Positions 18,174 through 27,685 of a stretch of DNA of 64,000 nucleotides are shown in pieces. A program made the translations under genes and the position numbers. Position 1 is the first letter of the stretch; every line of letters begins with the position of its first letter. The DNA lies in contig CANRLF010000011.1 of the NCBI GenBank assembly GCA_947631395.1, forward strand, positions 1-64,000, written 5' to 3'. The notes under the pieces are model-generated. The model saw only the letters and a program-made list of their open reading frames with translations. It did not search any database and was not told where the DNA came from. The stretch comes from an uncultured Oscillospiraceae bacterium. GTDB lineage: Bacteria > Bacillota > Clostridia > Oscillospirales > Oscillospiraceae.

Positions 18174-19715
18174 TTATTTTGCGTATTCCACAGCCTTTGT
18201 CTCGCGGAACAGGTTCACCTTGATCTGGCCGGGGTACTCCAGCTCCTGCTCGATCTTCTGGGCAATCTCCCGGGCCAGCAGTACCATCTCGTCCTCGGAT
18301 ACCTCCTCGGGCTTGACCATGATGCGTATCTCGCGGCCGGCCTGGATGGCGTAGCTCGTCTCCACGCCCTTGAAGGAGCTCGTCAGCTCCTCCAGCTTCT
18401 CCAGACGCTTGATGTAGCTCTCGATATTCTCACGCCTGGCGCCGGGTCTGGCGGCGCTGATGGTGTCCGCGGCCTGTACGAGACACGCGATGACGGTGTG
18501 GGGCTCCACGTCGCCGTGGTGGGCCTCTATGGCGTGAATGACCTCCTCGCTCTCGCGGTAACGGCGGGCCAGCTCCACGCCCAGCTGGACGTGACTGCCC
18601 TCCATCTCGTGGTCAACGGACTTGCCCAGGTCGTGCAGAAGTCCGGCTCTCTTGGCGGTGGCCACGTCCACTCCCAGCTCCGAGGCCAGCAGCCCCGCGA
18701 TGTAGGCCACCTCCTTGGAGTGGTTGAGCACGTTCTGTCCGTAGCTCGTGCGGTATTTCTGACGTCCCAAGAGCTTCACCAGCTCCGGATGGAGCCCCCG
18801 GACGCCCGTCTCAAATACGGCGCGCTCGCCCTCTGCCTTGATGGTGGCGTCCACCTCCCGGCGGGCCTTGTCCACCATCTCCTCGATGCGGGTGGGATGT
18901 ATGCGCCCGTCCTGGATCAGCTTCTCCAGGGCCAGCCGGGCGATCTCCCGGCGGACCGGGTCGAAGCTCGACACGGTTATGGCCTCCGGCGTGTCGTCGA
19001 TTATCAGATCCACCCCGGTGAGGTTCTCGATACTGCGTATGTTGCGTCCCTCGCGGCCTATTATGCGGCCCTTCATCTCGTCATTGGGCAGGGGTACCAC
19101 ACTGACGGTTGCTTCGGCCACGTGGTCGGCGGCACAGCGTTGGATAGCCAGAGTGATTATCTCCCTGGCCTTCTCGTCCGCCTCCTCCTTGTAATGGGCC
19201 TCTATCTCCTTGATCTTCATGGCGACCTCGTGGGTGCACTCGGTCTCCACGTTCTTGATAAGGTAAGCCTTCGCCTCCTCAACGGTGTAACCGGAGATCT
19301 TCTCCAGCATCTCCAGCTGGCCGCGTTTTATGAGGGCTACCTCCTCCTTGGCCGCGTCCAGCTCCGCCAGCTTCCTCTGGGCGGTCTCGTTCTTCTTCTC
19401 CAGGGTCTCGGTTTTCTTGTCCAGGGACTCCTCCTTCTGCTGGAGCCTCCGCTCCTGCTTTGAAAGCTCCCCCCGGCGCTCCTTGACCTCCCGCTCGTAT
19501 TCCGCCCGGTCCCGGTGGATCTCCTCCTTGGCCTCCAGCATAGCTTCCCGCTTCTTGCTCTCGGCGGACTTTATCGCGTCATTGATTATCTGCTTTGCCT
19601 GCTCCTCGGCGTCGGCTATGGTCCTTGCGTCCCGCTTCTCACGGAGCTTGAAGAGCAAAAACATGAGCCCCGCGCCCACGATGAGCCCGGCGATGGCGAT
19701 AATTGCGTACCACAT
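18174..19715 (-). CDS. rny: Ribonuclease Y
   Basis: RNase Y is the membrane-bound endonuclease that starts mRNA decay in many Bacillota. The 513-residue protein has an N-terminal transmembrane helix (about 3-23), a long charged coiled coil (25-190), a KH domain with [21 protein letters not shown], and an HD domain with [12 protein letters not shown] and HHGDVEPHT. Length and order match the family exactly. GGAGGTG lies upstream of the ATG and a promoter is visible at 19849-19877. It is monocistronic. Confidence 0.97.
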   Translation of the reverse strand: MWYAIIAIAGLIVGAGLMFLLFKLREKRDARTIADAEEQAKQIINDAIKSAESKKREAMLEAKEEIHRDRAEYEREVKERRGELSKQERRLQQKEESLDKKTETLEKKNETAQRKLAELDAAKEEVALIKRGQLEMLEKISGYTVEEAKAYLIKNVETECTHEVAMKIKEIEAHYKEEADEKAREIITLAIQRCAADHVAEATVSVVPLPNDEMKGRIIGREGRNIRSIENLTGVDLIIDDTPEAITVSSFDPVRREIARLALEKLIQDGRIHPTRIEEMVDKARREVDATIKAEGERAVFETGVRGLHPELVKLLGRQKYRTSYGQNVLNHSKEVAYIAGLLASELGVDVATAKRAGLLHDLGKSVDHEMEGSHVQLGVELARRYRESEEVIHAIEAHHGDVEPHTVIACLVQAADTISAARPGARRENIESYIKRLEKLEELTSSFKGVETSYAIQAGREIRIMVKPEEVSEDEMVLLAREIAQKIEQELEYPGQIKVNLFRETKAVEYAK

Positions 19716-19848
19716 GCCTGTGGATGCACCTCCCTTTCTCGTAAAATCGGATTAAGTAATGTAAGCGTGATAAACTTTCGAAATACCCCTTAAAGAGGCC
19801 GGCCCACCCAGGCCCGCGCCCCGTTATTTCGAGAACATACCAATCTCT

Positions 19849-19877
19849 ATTTTAACCCCTGTAATTTACAATGTCAA
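19849..19877 (-). promoter_or_regulatory. Promoter of rny
   Basis: TTGACA and TAAAAT separated by 17 bp on the minus strand, leaving a leader of about 130 nt before the start codon. The leader contains a CGAAATA/TATTTCG inverted repeat (about 19779-19831). Confidence 0.7.
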
Positions 19878-19966
19878 GGAATTTTATTATGTAAATCTCC
19901 CATACCAACGGCCAGCACAGAAAAAGCCCCGCAGTAAAAGGTTTGCGCCTTCGCCGCATATTAAAA

Positions 19967-20055
19967 ACCGGAAGGGTTTAGAACCCTCCCCTACGGCAAT
20001 TATAGAAAAATCTCCCATTCACCCCGTAGGGGCGGGTTCCCAAACCCGCCCGCAC
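19967..20055 (+). repeat. Intergenic repeat family B, copy 2
   Basis: Nearly identical to the copy at 15614: GAACCCTCCCCTACGG, then CAATTATAGAA, and CCGTAGGGGCGGGTTC as the complementary arm. Confidence 0.75.
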
Positions 20056-20080
20056 CCCCCGTCCCGCCCGCAGGCGAAAG

Positions 20081-20130
20081 GCTCCCCTCTCTGAGGGGAG
20101 CTGTCGGCAAAGCCGACTGAGGGGAGTCTA
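20081..20130 (+). repeat. Intergenic repeat family A, copy 4
   Basis: GCTCCCC-TCTCTGA-GGGGAGC followed by TGTCGGCAAAGCCGACTGA, with the second stem (GTCGGC/GCCGAC) changed but still paired. Confidence 0.75.
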
Positions 20131-20233
20131 CCCCCAGACTCCTCCCCCTGCCCCCTCCTCAGAGAGGAGGGGCACCCCTCGCCCGCAGGCGCAAATAAAA
20201 TCCGCGTCACCGGCGCAACCTTGCTCCCCTTAA

Positions 20234-20284
20234 GCTCCCCTTCGTAAGGGGAGCTGTCGCCCGCAGGCGACTGAAGGGTCGAGG
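20234..20284 (+). repeat. Intergenic repeat family A, copy 5
   Basis: GCTCCCC-TTCGTAA-GGGGAGC then GTCGCCCGCAGGCGAC and TGAAGGGTCGAGG. Closest to copy 2. The rest of 19756-20505 holds no gene I can support. Confidence 0.75.
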
Positions 20285-20422
20285 GTATCGACCTCTGCCG
20301 CACCTCCCATTCCAGGCCCTGGCAACCTCTTCACCCTCGCCCTACCTCCCCCGCGGGCCACCCTCCCCGACCGTCGGGGAGGTTAAGAAGTTAATTGTTC
20401 CTCCCCCTCCGCATATTTACTA

Positions 20423-20452
20423 TTGACTTCAGCCCATCAAAAAAGGTAAAAT
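20423..20452 (+). promoter_or_regulatory. Likely promoter of the DUF1846 gene
   Basis: TTGACT and TAAAAT with an 18-bp spacer lie about 55 bp before the GTG start. Confidence 0.5.
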
Positions 20453-20505
20453 AGAGGATGGGCCATCAGTGGCACGGATAAGACAAAGACGTCGGGGGTA
20501 TAACG

Positions 20506-21990
20506 GTGAGGATAGGGTTTGATAACGACAAATATCTGAAGCTCCAGTCGGAGCATATCGCGGAGCGCATCGCCAAGTTCGGCGGGAAGCTCTATATGGA
20601 GTTCGGCGGGAAGCTCTTTGACGACTACCACGCCTCCCGGGTGCTCCCGGGCTTTGAGCCGGACAGCAAGCTGAAGATGCTCTCCAAGCTCCGGGACCAG
20701 GCGGAGATCGTCATCGCCGTGAACGCCAACGACATCGCCAAGAACAAGGTCCGGGGCGATTACGGCATAACCTACGACCTTGACGTACTGCGCCTCATCG
20801 ACGCCTTCCGCAGCTTCGACCTGTATGTGGGCAGTGTGGTCATCACCCAGTTTGCCGGCCAGGGCGCGGCGGAGAGTTTTGAAAAGCGCCTGGAGTCCCT
20901 GGGCGTCCGTGTCTACCGCCACTACCCCATCGAGGGCTACCCCGGCAATGTGGAGACCATCGTCTCCGACGAGGGCTATGGCAAAAACGACTATATCGAG
21001 ACCTCCCGCCCCCTGGTCGTCGTCACCGCCCCGGGACCCGGTAGCGGCAAAATGGCCACCTGCCTGTCCCAGCTTTATCACGACGGCAAGCGCGGCGTTC
21101 AGGCCGGCTACGCCAAGTTCGAGACCTTCCCCATCTGGAACCTGCCCCTGAAGCACCCGGTGAACCTGGCCTATGAGGCCGCCACCGCGGACCTCAACGA
21201 CGTTAACATGATAGACCCCTTCCACCTGGAGGCATACGGCACCCTCTCGGTGAACTACAACCGGGACGTGGAGACCTTCCCCGTACTGTCCGCCATCTTC
21301 GAGCGCCTGACCGGCGGCCAGTGCCCGTATAAATCCCCCACTGACATGGGCGTAAACATGGCGGGCTTCTGCATCGTCGACGACGACGCCTGCCAGGAGG
21401 CCAGCCGCCGTGAGATCGTCCGCCGTTACCTTGCCGCCATGTGCGCCCGGACCAAGGGCCAGAACGTGGGCGGCGAGGCGGACAAGCTCAAGATCCTTAT
21501 GAAGACCGCCGGCACCGGGGTGGAGGACCGCCCCGGCCGGGCCGAGGCCCTTATGAAGGCCGAGGCCACCGGCGAGCCCGCCGCCTCCATCGAGCTGCCC
21601 GACGGCCGCGTGGTCACGGGCAAGACCTCCAAGCTCCTCGGCGCCACCTCCGCCATGCTGTTGGACGCCCTGAAGGCCCTGGGCGGCATCGACGACAGCA
21701 TACGTCTCCTTTCCCCCAGCATCCTGGAGCCCGTCCAGGACCTGAAGGTCAACCATCTGGGGAACGTGAACCCCAGATTACATACGGACGAGGTCCTTCT
21801 GGCCCTGTCCATATGCGCCGTGACGAACCCCCTGGCCGAGATCGCCATGCAGCAGCTGGAGCGGCTGGCGGGGGCGGAGGTCCACTCCACGGTGATACTC
21901 TCCCAGGTGGACGAGGGCCTCTTGAAGAAACTCGGCGTCAACGTCACCTGCGAGCCCGTTTACGAGACAAACAAGCTTTACCACAAATAA
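20506..21990 (+). CDS. DUF1846 (UPF0371) family protein
   Basis: The 494-residue protein matches the UPF0371/DUF1846 family over its whole length: it opens with IGFDNDKYLKLQSEHIAERI and KLYMEFGGKLFDDYHASRVLPG, and contains VVVTAPGPGSGKMATCLSQL, a P-loop-like segment, and GYAKFETFPIWNLPL. The biochemical role of this family is not established; structures show a nucleotide-binding-like fold. It starts with GTG after GGGGGT. It is 18 bp upstream of holB and probably shares its transcript. No membrane segment or signal peptide is seen. Confidence 0.9.
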   Translation: MRIGFDNDKYLKLQSEHIAERIAKFGGKLYMEFGGKLFDDYHASRVLPGFEPDSKLKMLSKLRDQAEIVIAVNANDIAKNKVRGDYGITYDLDVLRLIDAFRSFDLYVGSVVITQFAGQGAAESFEKRLESLGVRVYRHYPIEGYPGNVETIVSDEGYGKNDYIETSRPLVVVTAPGPGSGKMATCLSQLYHDGKRGVQAGYAKFETFPIWNLPLKHPVNLAYEAATADLNDVNMIDPFHLEAYGTLSVNYNRDVETFPVLSAIFERLTGGQCPYKSPTDMGVNMAGFCIVDDDACQEASRREIVRRYLAAMCARTKGQNVGGEADKLKILMKTAGTGVEDRPGRAEALMKAEATGEPAASIELPDGRVVTGKTSKLLGATSAMLLDALKALGGIDDSIRLLSPSILEPVQDLKVNHLGNVNPRLHTDEVLLALSICAVTNPLAEIAMQQLERLAGAEVHSTVILSQVDEGLLKKLGVNVTCEPVYETNKLYHK

Positions 21991-22008
21991 GCGCGAAAGA
22001 GGGCGCCT

Positions 22009-22779
22009 ATGGATCTTTCTGATCTGCGAAAGCGGCTTTCCGGCCGCCGGATATTCCACGCCTATATCGTCACCGGCGGCACCGGGGAGAAGCGCCTGCG
22101 GGCCGGCGAGCTCATCGCCCGGGCGGCGGTGTGCTCAGGCGCCGGCCCCGCCCCCTGCGGCGTCTGCCGTGACTGCGTAAAGGCCCTTCGCGGCGTCCAC
22201 CCGGACATAGAGACCGTCCGGAGCCAGCGGAAGGACCGGGAGCTCACCGTGGACTCCATGCGTGAGGTCCGTTCCCGGGCCGCCGTCGTCCCCAACGAGG
22301 CGGACCGGAGCGTCTACATCATCGCGGACGCGGACCTTATGAACCTCCAGGCCCAGAACGCCATGCTCAAAATATTCGAGGAGCCCCCCGGCCACGCCGT
22401 ATTCGTGCTTCTGGCCGAAAACCCCCTTAAGCTCATCCCCACCGTCAGATCCCGGTGCGAGACCGTGACCCTCCCTCCCGAGCCGGAGGAGGAGCCCGGA
22501 TGCCGCCGGCTGGCGGAGGAGATAATAAAGGCGTACACCTCCCGTGACAGCCTGGGGCTGACGCGGGCGCTGTCGCCGATGGAAAAGCTGGACCGGACCG
22601 AGGTGTCGGAGCTCATCCCCGCCCTCCGGGCCATAGCCGTCCGGGCAGTGCCGGAAAAGGACCTGCCGGACTTTTCGGACACCCTTGACGAGGCCGAGCT
22701 CATGGCCCGGGCGAACGTCAACGCCGGCCACATCGCCGGACTTCTGCTGGGGCGTCTTTGCGATACAAGGAAACGATGA
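22009..22779 (+). CDS. holB: DNA polymerase III subunit delta'
   Basis: Delta' is a clamp-loader subunit. The 256-residue protein has a degenerate P-loop (GGTGEKRL, no Lys-Thr), a zinc-finger pattern (CSGAGPAPCGVCRDC), VDSMREVRSRA, IIADADLMNLQAQNAMLKIFEEPP (the conserved N-A-L/M-L-K-x-E-E-P block) and TVRSRC. It is somewhat short at the C-terminus compared with the usual 310-330 residues. The neighbour ricT/yaaT is its usual partner in Bacillota. Confidence 0.9.
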   Translation: MDLSDLRKRLSGRRIFHAYIVTGGTGEKRLRAGELIARAAVCSGAGPAPCGVCRDCVKALRGVHPDIETVRSQRKDRELTVDSMREVRSRAAVVPNEADRSVYIIADADLMNLQAQNAMLKIFEEPPGHAVFVLLAENPLKLIPTVRSRCETVTLPPEPEEEPGCRRLAEEIIKAYTSRDSLGLTRALSPMEKLDRTEVSELIPALRAIAVRAVPEKDLPDFSDTLDEAELMARANVNAGHIAGLLLGRLCDTRKR

Positions 22780-22795
22780 GAGGAGCGTGACAGCT

Positions 22796-23935
22796 GTGAC
22801 TCAGGTCATCAGTGTGAGATTTAAAAATAAAGGAAAGGTCTATTTCTTCGAGCCCAACGGCTTTGACGTGAAGCCGGGCGAGAGCGTCATAGTCGAGACC
22901 GCCAAGGGCCTGGAGTTCGCCGAGTGCGTCTCCGGCAACCACGAGGTCGACGACTCCGCCGTCCACCCTCCCCTCCGGCCCGTCGTCCGCATCGCCACCG
23001 CCGAGGACGTGAAGCGGGCGGAGGACAACCGCCACCGGGAGGACGAGGCGTTCGAGATATGCCGCCAGCGCATAGAGAAGCACGGCCTTGATATGAAGCT
23101 GGTGGACGTGGAATATAACTTCGAGGGCAGTAAGATCCTCTTCTTCTTCACCTCCGAGGGCCGCGTCGACTTCCGCGAGCTGGTGAAGGACCTGGCGGGC
23201 ATATTCAAGACCCGCATCGAGCTTCGGCAGATCGGCGTCCGGGACGAGGCCCGTATGCTGGGAGGCCTCGGCATCTGCGGCCGCCCCTTCTGCTGCGCCC
23301 AGTTCCTGGACGATTTCCAGCCCGTGTCAATAAAAATGGCCAAGACCCAGGGCCTCAGCCTCAACCCCACCAAGATCTCCGGCTCCTGCGGCCGCCTCAT
23401 GTGCTGCCTTAAATACGAGCAGGACGCCTACGAGGAGCTGGTCCAGAGCGTCCCCAAGGTCGACGCCTTCGTTGAGACCCCCGCCGGCGTCGGCTCGGTG
23501 GTGGACGTGAACTTGCTGAAGGGCACCGTCCGCGTCCGCCTGGAGGACCAGAACGATATGGCCATAAAGACCTTCGAGGCCGGCGAGGTCACCGTCCTCG
23601 GCGGCAAGGCCAAGCGGGCCGAGTATCTGGCCGCCCGTGCCGAGAGCCAGCCCGACCCCCCCGCCAGGCCCCAGCCCCGCCTCCGTAAAGCCCCGGAGCC
23701 CCAGCAGGACCAGCCCCGCGACGCCGAGGACCCCTCCGAGCCCCGCCGCCGCCAATCCCCCCGCCGCCGAGCAGAAACCGATAGGCGCCAGGATACCGGC
23801 CGCCGCGCGGATACCGACCGCCGCCAGGACCCCGACCGCCGCGCGGACGCCGACCGCCGCCAATCCTCCGGCAACCGCCGTAAACGCTACCGCGGCCCCC
23901 GCCGCCAGTCCGACCAGGAGAGATCCGACGAATAA
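22796..23935 (+). CDS. ricT: PSP1-domain protein RicT (YaaT) with an Arg/Asp-rich tail
   Basis: RicT belongs to the Y-complex (RicA-RicF-RicT) that in Bacillus carries iron-sulfur clusters, works with RNase Y on mRNA processing and affects sporulation and competence. The conserved PSP1 region (1-275) includes GICGRPFCCAQFL and ISGSCGRLMCCLKYE with the conserved cysteines. After about residue 280 comes an extra hydrophilic tail ending in alternating RRQDTDRRAD-type repeats. The GTG at 22796 is chosen because AGGAG lies 10 nt upstream and family homology starts there. RNase Y is encoded 3 kb away. Confidence 0.88.
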   Translation: MTQVISVRFKNKGKVYFFEPNGFDVKPGESVIVETAKGLEFAECVSGNHEVDDSAVHPPLRPVVRIATAEDVKRAEDNRHREDEAFEICRQRIEKHGLDMKLVDVEYNFEGSKILFFFTSEGRVDFRELVKDLAGIFKTRIELRQIGVRDEARMLGGLGICGRPFCCAQFLDDFQPVSIKMAKTQGLSLNPTKISGSCGRLMCCLKYEQDAYEELVQSVPKVDAFVETPAGVGSVVDVNLLKGTVRVRLEDQNDMAIKTFEAGEVTVLGGKAKRAEYLAARAESQPDPPARPQPRLRKAPEPQQDQPRDAEDPSEPRRRQSPRRRAETDRRQDTGRRADTDRRQDPDRRADADRRQSSGNRRKRYRGPRRQSDQERSDE

Positions 23936-23961
23936 CGTCGCAAACTTTTCCTCCAAAGCCC

Positions 23962-23990
23962 TTGACTAACCCGCCGCCATGTGTTATTAT
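23962..23990 (+). promoter_or_regulatory. Promoter of tRNA-fMet
   Basis: TTGACT and TATTAT separated by 17 bp, about 30 bp before the tRNA. Confidence 0.75.
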
Positions 23991-24020
23991 ATTAAAGCTG
24001 AGGGTTCCCCCCTCCCACAT

Positions 24021-24100
<80 letters not shown>

Positions 24101-24101
<1 letters not shown>

Positions 24102-24132
24102 CACCGGATTTCGCAAGAAATCCGGTGTTTTT
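24101..24132 (+). terminator. Terminator of tRNA-fMet
   Basis: ACACCGGATTTC pairs with GAAATCCGGTGT around GCAA, then TTTT. A similar but different hairpin follows the right attachment site at 54616. Confidence 0.85.
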
Positions 24133-24181
24133 TATAACTTTTTGGAGCGATTTATTTGACATGATGTTCCAAATCGGTTTT

Positions 24182-24199
24182 TGATGCTTATCTGATGCA
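24182..24199 (+). promoter_or_regulatory. Candidate integrase arm site, left end
   Basis: TGATGCTTATCTGATGCA, containing two TGATGC units, is repeated exactly at 54436-54453. A related TCTGATGCAGTTTTT also occurs beyond the right att site near 54694. Confidence 0.55.
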
Positions 24200-24239
24200 G
24201 TTTTTTGGATTTTTGTTTTGAACCGTGATGCAGTTGCCT

Positions 24240-25499
24240 TCACCACTCCATGGTCATCCTTGGGGTTTTGGGAGCCGGCTGCGGGTCCAGCGGTTGGGGC
24301 GGGGCAGCGTAGAGGTCGTCGAGACGCTGGACGCTCTGGCGCTTGTGGTCGTCGATGGCGTGGCCGTACTTGTCCATGGTCACCGAGGGGTTGGCGTGAC
24401 CTAAGAGCTTGGAGAGAGTCACCACGTCCATGCCCTGCTCCAGACTCCGGGTAGCGAAGGTGTGCCGGAGGGCGTGGAAGTTGGCGTCCTTGATGCCCGC
24501 CTGCCGCACGCACCGCTTGAACAGATCCTCGTAGGTTCGCGGCTCGTAAGGGTCGCCGTTCTCTTGACAGAAAACGTACCCGTCCGGGTTGTAGGACGGG
24601 TACTGTTTTTTGAGGGAGAGTTGAATGTTCATGTACTGCTGGAAGTCTTTATAGAGGCTGTCGGTCATGTAGACCGTTCGGCGGGAGCTGGAGGTCTTGG
24701 TGCTTTCCACGGTCCTGACACTGGTGGCTGTCTCTATTGAATCGTCGAAGTTGGGAAGCCTGTTCCTCGTCTCGCAGACCCTGATGGAGTGGTCATCCAT
24801 GTTTACGTTCTTCCACCTCAGCCCGCACAGCTCGCCGATCCGCAGCCCCGTGAACAGGTCGAAGATGATACCAAAGGCAGCGGGCTCCGGGGTGAGACGG
24901 GCGGCGGCGATGAGGCGGGACTGCTCCTCCCGATCAAGGACGCGCATCTCTTTCTTCTCCGCTTTGGGGAGCCGGACGCTTTCAACGAAGTTGACGGTGA
25001 TCATGCCGTTCTTCAGCGCCTGGTCGAAGGCAATGTGCATCATGTTGCGGATGTTGGTCAGCGTCTTTGGGGACAGGCCACCTTTTCGCTGGAGGTTGCC
25101 GTTGGTGCCTCTGTCATTAAAAAATGCCTGCAACTCATCGGCGGTGATGGTGTTCATGTACTTCTCGCCGATCATGGGCTTGATGTGTGCGCGGATATAC
25201 AACTCGTAACTGCAATAGGTGGAGAGCTTGACGGACGGCTTGGCGTATGTCTCAAGCCAGCGGTCGAACCAATCGCCCACGGTAATGACACCGGCTGTCT
25301 TTGCAGGGGAAGGGCCGCTGTTGACTCTTGAGAGCGTGGTCGCGTTAGCTTTGTTGATGGATTCGATGAAGAGACGTGCTTCGGCTTTCTTCTTGAACCG
25401 TCTGGTCCTGCGTTTGCCGTCCTCGTTGTATTGGTAGACCCAGGTCTTGTCCTTGGCCTGATAGAGACTGCCGGTGCCCTTTTCGTTTCGCGCCATCAT
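24240..25499 (-). CDS. int: Tyrosine recombinase (integrase) of the island
   Basis: The 419-residue protein has an N-terminal AP2-like DNA-binding region (RNEKGTGSLYQAKDKTWVYQ), a SAM-like core-binding domain (about 70-170) and a catalytic domain with the first Arg in FTGLRIGELCGLRW, the H-x-x-R box in FHALRHTFATRSLEQG, LGHANPSVTMDKYGH with the nucleophile Tyr. All key residues are present. It is of the Tn916/Int-like type and should integrate at tRNA-fMet. Start codons ATG at 25499 and 25496 overlap the excisionase stop; either may be used. A deleted relative lies at 54718-55341. Confidence 0.93.
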   Translation of the reverse strand: MMARNEKGTGSLYQAKDKTWVYQYNEDGKRRTRRFKKKAEARLFIESINKANATTLSRVNSGPSPAKTAGVITVGDWFDRWLETYAKPSVKLSTYCSYELYIRAHIKPMIGEKYMNTITADELQAFFNDRGTNGNLQRKGGLSPKTLTNIRNMMHIAFDQALKNGMITVNFVESVRLPKAEKKEMRVLDREEQSRLIAAARLTPEPAAFGIIFDLFTGLRIGELCGLRWKNVNMDDHSIRVCETRNRLPNFDDSIETATSVRTVESTKTSSSRRTVYMTDSLYKDFQQYMNIQLSLKKQYPSYNPDGYVFCQENGDPYEPRTYEDLFKRCVRQAGIKDANFHALRHTFATRSLEQGMDVVTLSKLLGHANPSVTMDKYGHAIDDHKRQSVQRLDDLYAAPPQPLDPQPAPKTPRMTMEW

Positions 25500-25708
25500 C
25501 ACGCCCCCATCCCCGCCGCCTGATCCGCCCAGCGCCGGATATGCTCTCTGGACATCACAACGCGCCTGCCGATGTGGATGCAGGGGATATTGCCCTGGGC
25601 CGCCATACGGTAGGCCGTGGCGCGGGAGACGCCGAAGAGAACAGAGAAGTCCGATACTGTGCAGAAATCAGGAAGGTCATCTATGCTGCGGTAAATTTGT
25701 TTTTTCAT
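25499..25708 (-). CDS. Excisionase / helix-turn-helix DNA-binding protein
   Basis: The 69-residue protein has the MerR/excisionase-type winged helix: FCTVSDFSVLFGVSRATAYR followed by IHIGRRVVMSREHIRRW. Such proteins (helix_turn_helix domain family, DNA-binding excisionase) steer the integrase towards excision. It is translationally coupled to int. The ATG at 25708 follows AGAAGGG. Confidence 0.88.
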   Translation of the reverse strand: MKKQIYRSIDDLPDFCTVSDFSVLFGVSRATAYRMAAQGNIPCIHIGRRVVMSREHIRRWADQAAGMGA

Positions 25709-25810
25709 TATCATCCCTTCTATAAAGTAGAATGTGTTTATTTTACATAGGGACCGCTCCGGAACACAGAGTGGTCCCTTGGTTTGTTTTTTGGATTTCG
25801 TTACTTCTTA

Positions 25811-26147
25811 CAGCCTCCATTCGACACTACTTCCCGAGGCCATGGGCGTACAACTGGACCGCGTCTGGCGACGCGCACCGGGAATCTCACCCCTCCGAGG
25901 ATCTCTCCGAGCTGCCCCCATTGGTTGAGTCTGTGGCTGGGCAGGGGTATCATTGTAGGCGGACGGGGTCGTGGCGCGGCTTGCCAAAGCCGGTGCGGTT
26001 CGGATGGGTACACGCTCGCTTCCTTAAAGGCCGTCTTTTTATGCAGAAGTCTGCACAGGAAGGTCTTGGCGCATCCGCCCGCCGCTGTCCCCGTCAAGGG
26101 ACCGTCCGCTAAAGTTATCCAGTTGCCGGATATGAAGTTTTCAAAGA
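25811..26147. repeat. Direct repeat E, copy 1 (about 337 bp)
   Basis: Starts CAGCCTCCATTCGACACTAC and ends near TCAAAGAG; copy 2 lies exactly 500 bp further on with very few differences. Both copies hold an open frame on the minus strand (WQAAPRPRPPTMIPLPSHRL region) that keeps the same reading, but no family is recognised and codon use is poor, so I do not call it a gene. Confidence 0.8.
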
Positions 26148-26310
26148 GCGGTGAGGGGGCGTATAAAATACCCCCTCACTACTTATCCGGATTCAGAGGG
26201 TGACTGCACGGGAAAAAATATTTTTTCCATTATTTTTTAAAACAGTCATCTTCTCATCATGTATGGCTATATTGGATTATTTCTTGATTTGTTTAAACTC
26301 GTCATAATAA

Positions 26311-26647
26311 CAGCCTCCATTCGACACTACTTCCCGAGGCCAAGGGCGTACAACTGGACCGCGTCTGGCGACACGCACCGGGAATCTCACCCCTCCGAGG
26401 ATCTCTCCGAGCTGCCCCCATTGGTTGAGTCTGTGGCTGGGCAGGGGTATCATTGTAGGCGGACGGGGTCGTGGCGCGGCTTGCCAAAGCCGGTGCGGTT
26501 CGGATGGTTCATACGCTCGCTTCCTTAAAGGCCGTCTTTTGATGCAGAAATCTGCACAGGAAGGTCTTGGCGCATCCGCCCGCCGCTGTCCCTTACGGGG
26601 ACCGTCCGCTAAAGTTATCCAGTTGCCGGATATGAAATTGTCAAAGA
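26311..26647. repeat. Direct repeat E, copy 2
   Basis: Second copy of the 337-bp repeat. Differences include GGTTCATACG for GGGTACACG and CCTTACGGGG for CCCGTCAAGGG. Confidence 0.8.
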
Positions 26648-26790
26648 ACACAGGGGTAAATTTACCCCTCTATTATCCATCCCGAAAAATCCGCAAATGA
26701 CCAAGAGATTTTTGAAATTTTTTCTCGATTTATCTTGGTTTCTGCTTTTCGGTGTTGGACGACATGGGAATTATTTCGCCTCTTCACCCA

Positions 26791-26969
26791 ACAACGGACA
26801 AATTTTCCGCGAATCACAACCCCCTCTCCGAAAAATTTTTTGAAAGAGAAAGAGACAGGGCGGTGGGTAAAGGCTTACGATGAAATATTTTGGATTTGAG
26901 AGGGCAGAACAGGAAGATTGTGCCGCTTAAGCGCCCTCACACTTACCTATTGCCGAATTTTTTTGAAAT
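26791..26969. repeat. Direct repeat D, copy 1
   Basis: Runs from ACAACGGACAAATTTTCCGC to CACACTTACCTATTGCCGAA. The block TTTGAGAGGGCAGAACAGG and GAAGATTGTGCCGCTTAAG is shared with copy 2. Confidence 0.7.
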
Positions 26970-27248
26970 CGTCAACCAAAAATCCGAAAAAATTTAAAAA
27001 ATTCAGAAATGTAATTGTGCGCTTCTTAGAAACGGCTTGCTTATCCTGATTTGAACTGCTACCCTGAAAGTATTTTTCCGATGAAACAAGGGAGGGTGGA
27101 TCGCCAAAGAGCACTGAGTGGCTGTTTACCTCTCTACTTCTATTACCACAACTCGCAGGGCCTCAAAGTGGAATTATTTTTTAAATTTTTCTTGGATCTT
27201 TTCTTTCCGGTATGGAACAGCGTGAGGATCATCACACCCTTTCACTTT

Positions 27249-27410
27249 ACAACGGACAAATTTTCCGCAAATCACACCCCCCTCTCCATAATTTTTTTGA
27301 AAAAGAAAGAAGCGGGGCAGTCGGTAAAGGCTTTCGATGAAGTGTTTCGACTTTGAGAGGGCAGAACAGGAAGATTGTGCCGCTTAAGTGCCCTCACACT
27401 TACCTATTGT
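27249..27410. repeat. Direct repeat D, copy 2
   Basis: Second, slightly diverged copy of repeat D with the same beginning and the same CACACTTACCTATTG end. Confidence 0.7.
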
Positions 27411-27523
27411 GAAAAAATCTCAAAATCTATGCCCTCATTTTTCAAAAAAATAAAATAATATGATGAGCCTTTTGGCGCGGCGGCAAAATGGACGGCACGA
27501 GAGCCATCAAGCCCCTTCACTTT

Positions 27524-27685
27524 ACAACGGACAAAAGAAACGCCAAAGTTAACCCCTCTCTGAAAAAATTTTTGAAAAAAAGATACGGGTGCTCATACAG
27601 CTTAAAGCGGATGGGGGCGTGGCGCACCCGCCGCCGTTCCTGTCAAGGCTTGTCAATTACCCTCACACTCCCCTATTGCCGAATT
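27524..27685. repeat. Direct repeat D, copy 3 (degenerate)
   Basis: Keeps ACAACGGACAAA at its start and CACACTCCCCTATTGCCGAA at its end, with a largely replaced middle. Its end is also present at 55346 beyond the island. Confidence 0.55.

Noticed and set aside
20437-21756. Long minus-strand frame opposite the DUF1846 gene
   Set aside because: Gly/Val/Ala-rich antisense frame typical of GC-rich DNA; the plus-strand product is a full-length family member.
26277-26651. Minus-strand frames of 98 and 124 codons within repeat E as a duplicated gene
   Set aside because: The translations share sequence only because the DNA is repeated; there is no RBS and no recognisable domain.
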